From the NCBI GenBank assembly GCA_028873525.1, contig JAGWIM010000010.1:1-36007 (forward strand): DNA of 36,007 nucleotides, read 5' to 3'. The stretch is from Pseudomonadota bacterium. Its GTDB lineage: Bacteria > Pseudomonadota > Alphaproteobacteria > Rickettsiales > SXRF01. The notes beneath the pieces are model-generated. The model ran no database searches. It saw only the letters and a list, made by a program, of their open reading frames with translations, and had not been told where the DNA came from. A program made the translations under genes and the position numbers. This document shows, in pieces, positions 15,466 to 23,052 of the stretch (position 1 is the first letter of the stretch; every line of letters begins with the position of its first letter).

Positions 15466-15558
15466 AAAGTTGTTTGCAATGCAGACTTCCATTATGAATA
15501 GCCACATGCTTGATAATCACTTCACTGACCGCTGGCCGCTGGCCGCTGCTTACTGCTC
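15431..15558. repeat. Palindromic element spanning gltB stop to GST start
   Basis: Left arm CGGCCAGCGGTCAGCGGCCG begins inside the last gltB codons; right arm CACTGACCGCTGGCCGCTGG ends just before the ATG at 15559. The gltB TAA lies in the left arm. It is the same family as the in-frame element at 11951-12033. The whole gltB-GST gap is repeat, with an AT-richer 60-base centre. Confidence 0.85.
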
Positions 15559-16227
15559 ATGAGACAGCTCTACCACACCCACCTCTCGCCCTTCTGCCGC
15601 AAGGTGCGCATGATGCTGAAGGAAAAAGGCCTGGAGTTCGGGCTGGTCTGCGAGAACCCGCTGGACAAGAATCTGGAGCTGTTCGCGCAGAACCCGGCGG
15701 GTGAAATCCCGGTGCTGGTCGAGGAGGATGGCACGGTCGTCTCCGGCGCCTACGCCATCGGCGAATATCTGGAGGAAATCTATCCGGAAATCACCCTGCT
15801 TGGCGTCAGCGCGCCTGAGCGCGCCGAGGTGCGCCGGCTTGCCGACTGGTTCGATCACAAATTCGATTACGAGGTGACGCAGAACATCGTCTTCGAAAAA
15901 GTGTTCAAGAATTATGCCGGCGGCGGCCAGCCGGATTCCGCCGCCATCCGCGAAGGCCGCCACCACCTGCTCTATCATCTCGATTATATCGGCCACCTGG
16001 CGCACGAGCGCTATTTCCTCGCCGGCGACAACCTGACGCTGGCCGACCTCGCGGCGGCGGCGCATCTGTCAGCGCTCGATTATCTCGGCGACGTGCCGTG
16101 GGACTATAACCCGTCGGCGCATCAATGGTACGCGCTGATGAAATCGCGTCCGAGCTTACGCTGCATCCTCATCGAGCGCGTGCGCGGCGTCCGCCCGCCC
16201 GCCTATTACGAGAATCCGGATTTTTAA
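15559..16227 (+). CDS. Glutathione S-transferase family protein
   Basis: 222 residues. The N-terminal thioredoxin-like domain reads MRQLYHTHLSPFCRKVRMML, with Ser9 or Cys12 as the candidate glutathione-activating residue, then NPAGEIPVLVEEDGTVVSGA with the cis-Pro (IPVL) and the Glu/Ser-like pair. The C-terminal helical domain has AGDNLTLADLAAAAHLSALDY, the conserved N-capping box and Asp of GST folds. The substrate is unknown. It starts right after a repeat element, so expression may depend on read-through from gltB. Confidence 0.9.
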   Translation: MRQLYHTHLSPFCRKVRMMLKEKGLEFGLVCENPLDKNLELFAQNPAGEIPVLVEEDGTVVSGAYAIGEYLEEIYPEITLLGVSAPERAEVRRLADWFDHKFDYEVTQNIVFEKVFKNYAGGGQPDSAAIREGRHHLLYHLDYIGHLAHERYFLAGDNLTLADLAAAAHLSALDYLGDVPWDYNPSAHQWYALMKSRPSLRCILIERVRGVRPPAYYENPDF

Positions 16228-16231
16228 TTTA

Positions 16232-16309
16232 AACTCGCAATTCCCCGTGGCTTGCCACGGGGACAAAGGGAAAGTTTGAACTCGCAATTCCCCGTGGCTT
16301 GCCACGGGG
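16232..16309. repeat. Two direct copies of a CCCCGTGG...CCACGGGG hairpin
   Basis: AACTCGCAATTCCCCGTGGC and the following CTTGCCACGGGG occur at 16232-16262 and again at 16279-16309. Each holds a perfect 8-bp stem with a CTTG loop. They lie between the GST stop and the convergent KirBac gene, and may serve as bidirectional terminators. Confidence 0.85.
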
Positions 16310-16313
16310 TAGG

Positions 16314-16393
16314 ATTGATCCTGCGGGCGGCGAAGCCGCAGCGCAGGATCCGGCTTGATGATCCTGTGCAGACGCTTCGCGTCTCACAGGATT
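16314..16393. repeat. Two further hairpins at the KirBac 3' end
   Basis: GATCCTGCG...CGCAGGATC (about 16317-16350) and ATCCTGTGCAGACG...CACAGGAT (about 16361-16392). The second overlaps the last codons of the KirBac gene, so repeat DNA supplies its stop region. Confidence 0.6.
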
Positions 16394-17271
16394 GATACAA
16401 CCTCATGAAACCTTCGGTAATCCACTTCTATCCCGCCGTCGCCGGTGCGGCGGAGGATATCGGCGAAGGCGTGGCCGAACGCCACTTCCTCGGCGATGTA
16501 GGAGTATCGCGCGTGGATAATCTGCGAAAGCGTTTCATCGAGGCCGGTCAGCGAGATGACGATTTCCATGTTGCCGTCGCGCAGCATCTCCGGCGTCAGG
16601 CCATGAAGCGGGCTTTTCTCGTCGAGCGGGTGCATCACCGTCCAGGTGAGCTGCAGCACCGGCACGCGCTCGCGCACCGGCGGCAGGTCGTGGAACCTCC
16701 GCATCTTATGACCTTCCGCGCTCACCTCGTCGCGCAGCACCGTGACATGAACCTTGGCGTCGACGATGCGGTTGCCGCGCTGGTTGGCCAGTCTGAGCAT
16801 CAGGTGCGGCACGCCGTTATACGGGCAGACCACCGCCTTGTCGGAAAACAGCACGCGCGCGGTGGGGCGCGAGAATTTGGCGAACATCAGGCCGGTGACG
16901 ACGGCGAAATAGGCGAAGCCCAGCATCGCCTCTACCGTCACCAGCAGGTTAGCCGCCGTGCCGCTCGGTGACAGAGTGCCGTAGCCGATAGTGGATAAGG
17001 TCTGGACGCTGAAGAAAAACGCATCGGCGAACGAGCCGGGACGCGCGCCGTTGATGCCGTCCGCGGCCACATAAGCAGCGGCGAAGATCAGGTTAAGCGT
17101 CAGGTAAAGCGCCGCGAAGCCGCAGAACAGAAACGGCCAGCGCACCTCCATCAGCCGCACATAAATATCCTCGCGCCAGCGGCGGCGGTGGCCGAGCCGC
17201 ACGGCGTGAAACGCGCCCTCGCGCGGCAGCAGGCGCGCCTGCGCGGATGCTTTATCGCTATTGCCGTTCAT
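16384..17271 (-). CDS. KirBac-type inward rectifier potassium channel
   Basis: 295 residues. The selectivity filter TIGYG is at 94-98, inside the pore helix FADAFFFSVQTLSTIGYGTL. Outer helix about 45-70 and inner helix about 105-130 (LVTVEAMLGFAYFAVVTGLM) flank it. The C-terminal half is the cytoplasmic immunoglobulin-like domain of Kir channels (PHLMLRLANQRGNRIVDAKV). The N-terminal slide helix contains RWREDIYVRLMEV. Length and order fit KirBac1.1 relatives. It would form a tetramer in the inner membrane. It is convergent with the GST gene. Confidence 0.93.
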   Translation of the reverse strand: MNGNSDKASAQARLLPREGAFHAVRLGHRRRWREDIYVRLMEVRWPFLFCGFAALYLTLNLIFAAAYVAADGINGARPGSFADAFFFSVQTLSTIGYGTLSPSGTAANLLVTVEAMLGFAYFAVVTGLMFAKFSRPTARVLFSDKAVVCPYNGVPHLMLRLANQRGNRIVDAKVHVTVLRDEVSAEGHKMRRFHDLPPVRERVPVLQLTWTVMHPLDEKSPLHGLTPEMLRDGNMEIVISLTGLDETLSQIIHARYSYIAEEVAFGHAFADILRRTGDGGIEVDYRRFHEVVSIL

Positions 17272-17295
17272 GCGGATTGTTATAGCATAACCGTC

Positions 17296-17388
17296 ATGAA
17301 AGACCGCATAAAACAGCAGGCAACCTTTCCGCCTACGCGCAAAACCGCGACTATCACGATGTCATCAAGAAAAAGCTGAAGGTGCTTG
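17296..17388 (+). pseudogene. Internally deleted queG relic
   Basis: ATGAAAGACCGCATAAAACA and GCAGGC align with the queG start at 17974 (ATGAAGTC...CAACAGCAGGC). The stretch CTACGCGCAAAACCGCGACT onward to AAGCTGAAGG aligns with queG at about 18255-18303. The 260 or so bases between are gone. The relic sits 590 bases before intact queG, with one AT-rich gene between. The rest of 17272-17538 has no supported gene. Confidence 0.8.
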
Positions 17389-17538
17389 ATGTGCTTGTAA
17401 CTGCTTAATCTGTAAGCCTTCCTACCATTCAGCCATCCTGGATAATTCTCCTTATTAATCTAGGCCATCCCAAAAATTATTTGACTAATTCTTGTTAATA
17501 TAAGAGAGTCTGTCTTTAGGTTTTTGGAAAGGGTTCCC

Positions 17539-17922
17539 ATGTCTACGTCTACGCAGCATAACCGTTTTGAAGATTTAGCAATTGCTGTTTTTAAGGAGAA
17601 TCAGCTCTTCCTCAGTGTGGATCCAGATGCGGACAACGGTAAAGGTAAAATAGAAATCTCGTTTCCTGACTTTCAACCTTACAAGTTACGTGATTTGAAA
17701 TTAGCCGCTATGATAATGAGCGACAAACTTTGTGCTAATTCTCATTACGTTGAGGGAAATAATCGTGGGGTTACTATTACAGGCGAAAAATCTGATTGCT
17801 ATTCCAGTAAAGAATTCAATAATGTAGGAAATTCGGTAGTAGCTTTAGCTGGTATTTTGGCAGATGCTGGGGTCAATTTTCCAGGATCCGAACGATATAA
17901 ATCTAAAGAAAAGTCTGCTTAA
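17539..17922 (+). CDS. Unknown AT-rich orphan gene between queG relic and queG
   Basis: 127 residues from the ATG at 17539, with GGAAAGGG about nine bases upstream. No family is recognised. It is a soluble, mixed alpha/beta-looking protein with FEDLAIAVFKENQLFLSVDP at the start and GNSVVALAGILADAGVNFPG near the end. Codon use is clearly more AT-rich than kirBac and queG, so recent arrival is likely. It ends about 50 bases before queG, on the same strand. Confidence 0.7.
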   Translation: MSTSTQHNRFEDLAIAVFKENQLFLSVDPDADNGKGKIEISFPDFQPYKLRDLKLAAMIMSDKLCANSHYVEGNNRGVTITGEKSDCYSSKEFNNVGNSVVALAGILADAGVNFPGSERYKSKEKSA

Positions 17923-17973
17923 TCGGAGTGATTAATCCCAAGACCTATCATGTTTGGGTTTTACCCGAATGAT

Positions 17974-19026
17974 ATGAAGTCAAAAATTCAACAGCAGGCG
18001 CTCTCACTCGGCTTCGATGCCGTCGGGTTTTCACTGCCTGTGCTTGGCGAAAAAGCCAAGGCCGGACTTCAGGAATTTATCGCAAGCGGCGCGCACGGCG
18101 ACATGCAGTGGATGGAAAACAACGCCGACCGCCGCGCCGATCCCAAGGTGTTGTGGCCGGAGGTGCAGTCCATCATCGTCGTCGGGCATAATTATGCGCC
18201 GCCGTTTAATCCGATGGAAAAATTGCAGCATAAAACTGCGGGCAACATCTCCTGCTACGCGCAAAACCGCGATTATCACGACGTCATCAAGAAAAAGCTG
18301 AAAGCACTCGCAGGCTGGGTGGCGGAGCAGTACGGCTGCGAGGTCAAAGTCTTCGTCGACACCGCGCCGGTGATGGAAAAACCGCTGGCGGCGCAGGCCG
18401 GCCTCGGCTGGCAGGGCAAGCACACCTGCCTCGTTTCCCGCCGGTTTGGCAGTTGGTTGTTTTTAGGGAGTATTTTTACTACCATCCCCGCACTTGTTGC
18501 GGGGTCCGGTGATTCAGAAATACCAGACCCCGCCATTCGGCGGGGTGGATGCGGATCCTGCACGCGCTGCCTCGATGTCTGCCCGACGCAGGCCTTTGAC
18601 AGCGCAGGAAAACTCGACGCGCGAAAATGTATCGCCTATCTCACCGTCGAGCATAAAGGCCAGGTACCGCTTGAATTCCGTAAGGCCGTCGGCAACCGCG
18701 TCTATGGCTGCGACGATTGCCTGGCCGTCTGCCCTTGGAACAAATTCGCCAGCGTTTCCAGCGAGATGGCCTATCATGCGCGCGCCGGGCTGGAAACGCC
18801 GCAACTGCGCGACCTGGCCACGCTGGACGATGCCGGGTTCCGCCGCCTGTTTTCAGGCTCGCCGGTTAAGCGCATTGGCCGCGACCGATTCGTTCGTAAC
18901 GTGCTGATTGCAATAGGTAATAGCAACGATTCCTCGCTGGCCAAAACGGCAGCGGCACTTACCAATGATTCCTCACCGCTGGTGGCGGAAATGGCGGCGT
19001 GGGCGGTGAAGGAACTAAGTGCTTAG
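17974..19026 (+). CDS. queG: Epoxyqueuosine reductase with in-frame repeat insertion
   Basis: 350 residues from the ATG at 17974; an upstream start would add eight residues. It performs the last step of queuosine synthesis, reducing epoxyqueuosine on tRNA with cobalamin and two [4Fe-4S] clusters. Visible are VDTAPVMEKPLAAQAGLGWQ (catalytic Asp), cluster motif CGSCTRCLDVCPTQAFD, second motif YGCDDCLAVCPWN, and C-terminal HEAT-like repeats. Between LFLGSIF and CGSC the usual short loop is replaced by about 22 residues (TTIPALVAGSGDSEIPDPAI...) encoded by two palindromes, at residues about 170-191. The C-terminal LSA and stop derive from the AAGTGCTTAG repeat. The catalytic parts look intact. 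Confidence 0.95.
   Translation: MKSKIQQQALSLGFDAVGFSLPVLGEKAKAGLQEFIASGAHGDMQWMENNADRRADPKVLWPEVQSIIVVGHNYAPPFNPMEKLQHKTAGNISCYAQNRDYHDVIKKKLKALAGWVAEQYGCEVKVFVDTAPVMEKPLAAQAGLGWQGKHTCLVSRRFGSWLFLGSIFTTIPALVAGSGDSEIPDPAIRRGGCGSCTRCLDVCPTQAFDSAGKLDARKCIAYLTVEHKGQVPLEFRKAVGNRVYGCDDCLAVCPWNKFASVSSEMAYHARAGLETPQLRDLATLDDAGFRRLFSGSPVKRIGRDRFVRNVLIAIGNSNDSSLAKTAAALTNDSSPLVAEMAAWAVKELSA
18486..18546. repeat. Pair of palindromes inserted in frame in queG
   Basis: CCCCGCA...TGCGGGG (18486-18504) and ACCCCGCC...GGCGGGGT (about 18527-18546), separated by 22 bases. The first is shared with element 4 of gltB. The element lies in the loop before the first iron-sulfur motif. Confidence 0.8.
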
Positions 19027-19031
19027 TTTTT

Positions 19032-19080
19032 AGTGCTTAGTGCTTAGAATTATGCTTAGATAAACCAAGCACTAAGCACT
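19032..19080. repeat. Inverted repeat of AGTGCTTAGTGCTT between queG and grxC
   Basis: Perfect 14-bp arms at 19032-19045 and 19067-19080 with a 21-base loop. Extra AAGTGCTTAG and ACCAAGCAC units flank it; one unit forms the queG stop codon. This fills the queG-grxC gap and may act as a terminator. Confidence 0.85.
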
Positions 19081-19093
19081 GGGCACCAAGCAC

Positions 19094-19345
19094 ATGATTA
19101 TCATCTACACTAAAGACTACTGCCCCTACTGCGTGAAGGCCAAGGTATTGCTTTCTCGTAAGAAAGTGCCGTTTACCGAGATCGACATCACGCGCGATGA
19201 AGCGCGGCAAAAAGAAATGATCGAAAAATCCGGCGGCCGGCGCAGCGTACCGCAGATTATCATTAATAATCATTCTATTGGCGGCTGCGACGATTTATAC
19301 GCGCTGGAAGCGGCGGGAAAACTGGACGCCATGCTGGCAAAATAG
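19094..19345 (+). CDS. grxC: Glutaredoxin 3
   Basis: 83 residues: a complete dithiol glutaredoxin. The active site is CPYC at 10-13 (MIIIYTKDYCPYCVKAKVLL), the cis-Pro loop is RRSVPQIIINN and the glutathione-binding GGCDDLYAL follows. It reduces protein disulfides and glutathione mixed disulfides in the cytosol. Length is normal. The start directly follows the inverted repeat, with no strong ribosome site visible. Confidence 0.95.
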   Translation: MIIIYTKDYCPYCVKAKVLLSRKKVPFTEIDITRDEARQKEMIEKSGGRRSVPQIIINNHSIGGCDDLYALEAAGKLDAMLAK

Positions 19346-19555
19346 CTATTTTTGTTGCTTTTATGCAACAATACCAGATTTTCGTACTACTTTCACCTTC
19401 GATACTACATATAGTTAGTGCATCAATGATGAATTTTCTGTAAATAAATCATAAAATTTTAGCTAAATTATACTCGACAGGCCGAAAACCTGTGGATGAA
19501 TTTTTGAAGATGAGGTGATTACAGGGTGTTAGTTTTTAGATTGTGGAGAGAGTAT
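19346..19555. other. AT-rich gap with a hairpin between grxC and the histidine kinase
   Basis: About 210 bases without a gene. A 7-bp stem TTGTTGC/GCAACAA (19352-19371) follows the grxC stop; it lacks a downstream T run on either strand, so it is a weak terminator at best. The remainder probably carries the kinase promoter, but I see no convincing hexamer pair. Confidence 0.5.
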
Positions 19556-20851
19556 ATGGAGCGGTGCGCTGAAATCAACCTCGGTGGCGCTGCCCACTCC
19601 CCGTCCCGCCGGACATCCTTCCAAAAAAGGCTGAAAAAATGCCCGGAAAATAGCAAAAAAATAGAAAACAATACCCGGATAATCGCTGAAAATACCCCGG
19701 AAACCGGCCTCTCCCTCGTCGAAAAATACCGGTGCCTGACCGAATTCGGCACGCAGATTCTCTGTCTGTTCGATGGCAAAAACGGCTGTACCTACCTTTC
19801 GCAGAACGTTGAAACCATTACCGGCTGGAAGCAACCGGCGCTGCTCGGGAAAAAATTCTTCGGCATTATCGACAATGACTTCCGCGCCCGCCTGAAGGAA
19901 GCGCTGGCCGCTCCGGCGGAGGCCGGTAAGCCGTACCGCCTGCGCGGCAAACTGCGCCACGCCGATAAAAACCGGGAGTGGTATGAATTCACGCTGCATA
20001 TGCAAAGCGCGGGCGGGCACGTCGCTATCATCGAAAACATCCACGACAACATGCAGACGCAGCACACGCTGCAAAAAGCCAAGCTCGAAGCCGAGCTGGC
20101 GCTGCGCACGCGCTCGGAATTCCTCGCCAGCATGAGCCATGAGCTGCGCACGCCGCTTAATGCCGTCATCGGCTTTTCGCAGATCATCGAAAGCCAGATG
20201 TTCGGCAAGATCGACAACCCGCAATATCTTGATTACATCCAGCACATCCAGGAAAGCGGCTACGATCTGCTGACAAAAATCGAGGATCTGCTCGACATCG
20301 CCAGCATCGACGCCGGGCGCGTGCAGATCGCGCGCGAGGAAGTCCTGGCCTCCGACCTGCTGCGGCACGTCGTCGAGGCGCAGATACACCACGCCAACAC
20401 CGCCAAGGCGACACTGAAAGCCGAGGCGCCGGAAAACGACGTCCTGCTGTTTATCGACCGCCGCAAACTGCAGCACGTCCTCGTCCATCTCACCGCCAAT
20501 GCCATCCGCTTCAGTCACGAAGGCGCGGGCGTCGCCGTCGCCGCGGCGGCATCGGAAAAAGGCGAGATTACCTTAAGCGTGCGCGACGCCGGCTGCGGCA
20601 TGAGCGAGGAGCGGCTCAGCGGCATCACTTCGGCGCTCGACCAGGAACATTGCTGGACATCCGACAGCAGCCGCAGCATCGGCCTCGGGCTGGCGCTGAC
20701 GCGCGAGTTCGTGGCGCTGCACGGCGGCAGCGTGCGCGTCCAAAGCCGCGAGGGCGAAGGCACCACCGTCGAAATCACCCTGCCGCCGGATTGCGTCCGC
20801 GCCATCGCCACGCCCGCCCGGCCGGAATACCTGCTGCAGGCGGCGAATTGA
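19556..20851 (+). CDS. PAS-domain histidine kinase (soluble)
   Basis: 431 residues from the ATG at 19556, which has GGAGAGAG just upstream; an earlier start would add ten residues. There is a basic N-terminus without membrane segments, then a PAS-like region (about 60-165; CLFDGKNGCTYLSQNVETITGW). The HisKA motif FLASMSHELRTPLNAVIGFS carries the phosphoacceptor His195, and the HATPase follows with an N-box-like LTANAIRFS, G1 DAGCGMS and G2 IGLGLALTREFVALHGG. The layout matches the cytosolic PleC/DivJ-like alphaproteobacterial kinases. No response regulator is adjacent, so the partner is unknown. A terminator-like hairpin follows. Confidence 0.92.
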   Translation: MERCAEINLGGAAHSPSRRTSFQKRLKKCPENSKKIENNTRIIAENTPETGLSLVEKYRCLTEFGTQILCLFDGKNGCTYLSQNVETITGWKQPALLGKKFFGIIDNDFRARLKEALAAPAEAGKPYRLRGKLRHADKNREWYEFTLHMQSAGGHVAIIENIHDNMQTQHTLQKAKLEAELALRTRSEFLASMSHELRTPLNAVIGFSQIIESQMFGKIDNPQYLDYIQHIQESGYDLLTKIEDLLDIASIDAGRVQIAREEVLASDLLRHVVEAQIHHANTAKATLKAEAPENDVLLFIDRRKLQHVLVHLTANAIRFSHEGAGVAVAAAASEKGEITLSVRDAGCGMSEERLSGITSALDQEHCWTSDSSRSIGLGLALTREFVALHGGSVRVQSREGEGTTVEITLPPDCVRAIATPARPEYLLQAAN

Positions 20852-20913
20852 GAGCCAACGCCAACCAGCCTGGGTTATTCGTTAAAAGCCCAGAGAAACC
20901 CTTAGCTTTAAGG

Positions 20914-20959
20914 CCGCCGCGCGGCAAGACAATACTCCGCTGCCTGCGGCGGGGTTTTT
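20914..20959 (+). terminator. Probable intrinsic terminator after the histidine kinase
   Basis: Arms CCGCCGC (20914-20920) and GCGGCGG (20946-20952), then GGTTTTT. The loop is 25 bases and holds a smaller CCGC/GCGG stem. It is 60 bases after the kinase stop and before tRNA-Pro. Confidence 0.5.
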
Positions 20960-21038
20960 GACTCAGCGGGACGGCGAACCTGAAGAACAGTCCTTGCGCT
21001 GCCTACCGTAAGTAGTTATAAAGGCATCCTTCTTTCAT

Positions 21039-21115
21039 CGGAGTGTAGCTCAGCCTGGTAGAGCACTACGTTCGGGACGTAGGGGCCGGAGGTTCGAATC
21101 CTCTCACTCCGACCA
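21039..21115 (+). tRNA. tRNA-Pro(CGG)
   Basis: 77 nt beginning CGGAGTGTAGCTCAGCCTGG and ending CACTCCGACCA: 7-bp acceptor stem, A discriminator and encoded CCA. The anticodon stem CTACG/CGTAG encloses TTCGGGA, giving anticodon CGG (decodes CCG, proline). The T-arm GGAGGTTCGAATCCTC is intact. The last 12 bases are shared with the 3' end of the convergent serine recombinase gene, marking it as the integration site of the following element. Confidence 0.96.
21104..21115. other. Presumed attachment site at the tRNA-Pro 3' end
   Basis: The recombinase's last codons TGG TCG GAG TGA, read on the minus strand, are exactly the reverse complement of the final 12 bases of the tRNA, including CCA. Integration at a tRNA 3' end would leave the tRNA whole and supply the integrase with its C-terminal residues WSE. 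The matching copy at the other end was not found within the window. Confidence 0.6.
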
Positions 21116-22621
21116 TTTTACAATATCATCACATTTGGCGAACTCGCTAAAGGGAAACCGCATTGAATACTCTAGCTTTTTCCCTTTTAATTTTAGGTTC
21201 AAAAATACAAAATTGAGCAGATCGCGTTTTTCGGCGAAGTTTGAACCCCGGAACCGGTCAAGCGCGCCTGCGGATAAATTAAGTAGGTCTATTAGGCGGT
21301 TAGTAAAAGCGTCATCTGCCTCGTCATAACTGCGTATAAGGTCGTCAATTTCGTACTGCCGATCTTTGAGCCTGCGTTTCTTGGCCTCAAACTCTTCCTT
21401 GCTAATTACCTTCTCCATCATCAGGTCAAGGAGCTTATCGAGCTTTTCTTCAATCTCGGTATGTTCTTTTTTCAGCACCGCCGTTTGCTTTATATGGAAT
21501 GCCTTTTTGCTTTCGTTCGTTTGAAAGATGTGTGAGGTAATATTCTGGAGCAGCTTTTCATTCTTTATAGCCAGCGTTTCAAGCGCGGCCTCCACCTGTT
21601 CGAGCACCTGTTCTTCGCGTACCCACACTTTCTTTTTTGGATCGTCAGGATTCCATGATGAAAGGTAAATCCATTCATCCCTGCCGCCGTGCTGATAAGT
21701 TTTGCTATGGCGTTCGGCAGAAATAGTTTTGCCGGTCGTGGCGCAGGTTAAGATGCCACGGAACACGAAGTCAATGCCCGCATATTTAAATGGTTTTTTC
21801 TCCCAGCCCAAACGCACCTCCTGACAGCGATCAAATAGCGCTTTCGATATTAACGGAGGATAGCGATGTGGGTGTTCTTCGCCATTCTTTTTTATTTTCA
21901 TCACCCCGTAATAAAACGGATTGGTGAGAATTTTATACATCTGCGATTTATTGACCAGCTTTTTTAACCGCTTAGAATTGGTCAATCCCCATTCCTGCGC
22001 GAATTCCATCATCTCACCCAGCGTATGGCTGCCGGTGGAATAGGTTTCATAAATACGCGTTACCAACGCCGCGCGCGCTTCGTCGACAATGACATCGGCT
22101 CTGCCGCGCTCATCGCGTGTATTCAAATAGCCGATAGGTGCCAATCCGATACATTCGCCTTTTTTCAGCTTTTGGCTTTTAGAGCGATTGACGTTATCGC
22201 GCAACGAATCGACATAACTCTGCGCCATCATGACGCTCATATTCCACATCAACCTTTCCATAGATGTGGAATTCTGGTGGATGATGCAATTTTCGACGTG
22301 AAAATGTAGTTCGATTTTCCCGCGATTGACCAGGTCATCCAGCAACGGCGTTTCCTTAAAGCTACGCTGGATGCGATCAACTTTATCGGCGACAATGGCA
22401 ATCCTTGTCCTCTGCTGCTTGGCGAAGGCGATCATCTCCATGAAGTGCTTGCGGTCGCCATTGGTCGATGATTCGATGATGGTGAAGGATTTTAATACCT
22501 CAAGCCCTTTTCGCCGACAATATTCTTGCAAGCGATTGAGCTGAGCGTCAATCGAATAACCTTCCTCCTGTTCACGCGTCGACACGCGCGCCAGGATGAT
22601 AGCTTTAGTTGCTTGTGTCAT
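21104..22621 (-). CDS. Large serine recombinase (integrase) of the tRNA-Pro element
   Basis: 505 residues. The N-terminal resolvase domain has ARVSTREQEEGYSIDAQ with nucleophile Ser14, then a Recombinase domain (about 180-290; LTNPFYYGVMKIKKNGE) and a long coiled coil (about 375-440). The zinc-ribbon region is degenerate: only one Cys (LTCATTGKTIS) remains of the usual four. Large serine integrases catalyse unidirectional attP x attB recombination and need a directionality factor for excision. The gene reads towards and into tRNA-Pro. The 82-residue gene ending 15 bases upstream is a candidate partner. Confidence 0.93.
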   Translation of the reverse strand: MTQATKAIILARVSTREQEEGYSIDAQLNRLQEYCRRKGLEVLKSFTIIESSTNGDRKHFMEMIAFAKQQRTRIAIVADKVDRIQRSFKETPLLDDLVNRGKIELHFHVENCIIHQNSTSMERLMWNMSVMMAQSYVDSLRDNVNRSKSQKLKKGECIGLAPIGYLNTRDERGRADVIVDEARAALVTRIYETYSTGSHTLGEMMEFAQEWGLTNSKRLKKLVNKSQMYKILTNPFYYGVMKIKKNGEEHPHRYPPLISKALFDRCQEVRLGWEKKPFKYAGIDFVFRGILTCATTGKTISAERHSKTYQHGGRDEWIYLSSWNPDDPKKKVWVREEQVLEQVEAALETLAIKNEKLLQNITSHIFQTNESKKAFHIKQTAVLKKEHTEIEEKLDKLLDLMMEKVISKEEFEAKKRRLKDRQYEIDDLIRSYDEADDAFTNRLIDLLNLSAGALDRFRGSNFAEKRDLLNFVFLNLKLKGKKLEYSMRFPFSEFAKCDDIVKWSE

Positions 22622-22636
22622 GGTGCTGACCCTTGG

Positions 22637-22885
22637 TTAATTAGCAGGTTCCTCACCATCTATATTACATAAATTATCCTCATTTACCAGCATGTTGCGG
22701 TGTTTTTTACCCAATCCCATCACCGTTTCACAGAAGCCTATTAAATTGCGCGTTGCTTCGATAGATTCTTTTTCACTTAAGCTGCCGCCTGACATTTCCT
22801 GTATCTGCTGCCGCACTTCCTCGAATATTTCTCCCGTAGTGCGCGTGTCCTTTTTAATGAAGTCCCAAAGGTCGTCCTTATTCAT
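22637..22885 (-). CDS. Small acidic protein upstream of the integrase
   Basis: 82 residues, predicted mostly helical (GEIFEEVRQQIQEMSGGS, then ESIEATRNLIGFCETVMGLG), ending in an acidic tail. No family is recognised. It lies in the integrase operon with a 15-base gap. By position it could be a recombination directionality or accessory factor, but nothing in the sequence proves it; it lacks a visible HTH. Confidence 0.65.
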   Translation of the reverse strand: MNKDDLWDFIKKDTRTTGEIFEEVRQQIQEMSGGSLSEKESIEATRNLIGFCETVMGLGKKHRNMLVNEDNLCNIDGEEPAN

Positions 22886-23037
22886 AACGACCTACCAGCC
22901 AGTGCCTTGCCGGGCGCTGACGCAAAACGAGAATGAAAATGCGGGGGGATTGCTCTATGGCGGATGCATTTTGACGCATCTCTCGCGAGCATGTTGGATA
23001 GTATGCCAAATTATGTTCGCGCTGTTTAGTCCTTTTT

Positions 23038-23047
23038 TGTTCGAACA
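23038..23047. promoter_or_regulatory. TGTTCGAACA palindrome upstream of the integrase operon
   Basis: A perfect 10-bp palindrome about 150 bases upstream of the 82-residue gene. The same TGTTCGAAC core recurs at 24934-24943 before the replication operon, suggesting one regulator for both. Confidence 0.4.
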
Positions 23048-23052
23048 TTTTG

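Noticed and set aside
16224-16406. Short minus-strand frame over the hairpins after the GST gene
   Set aside because: It is built entirely from repeat DNA.
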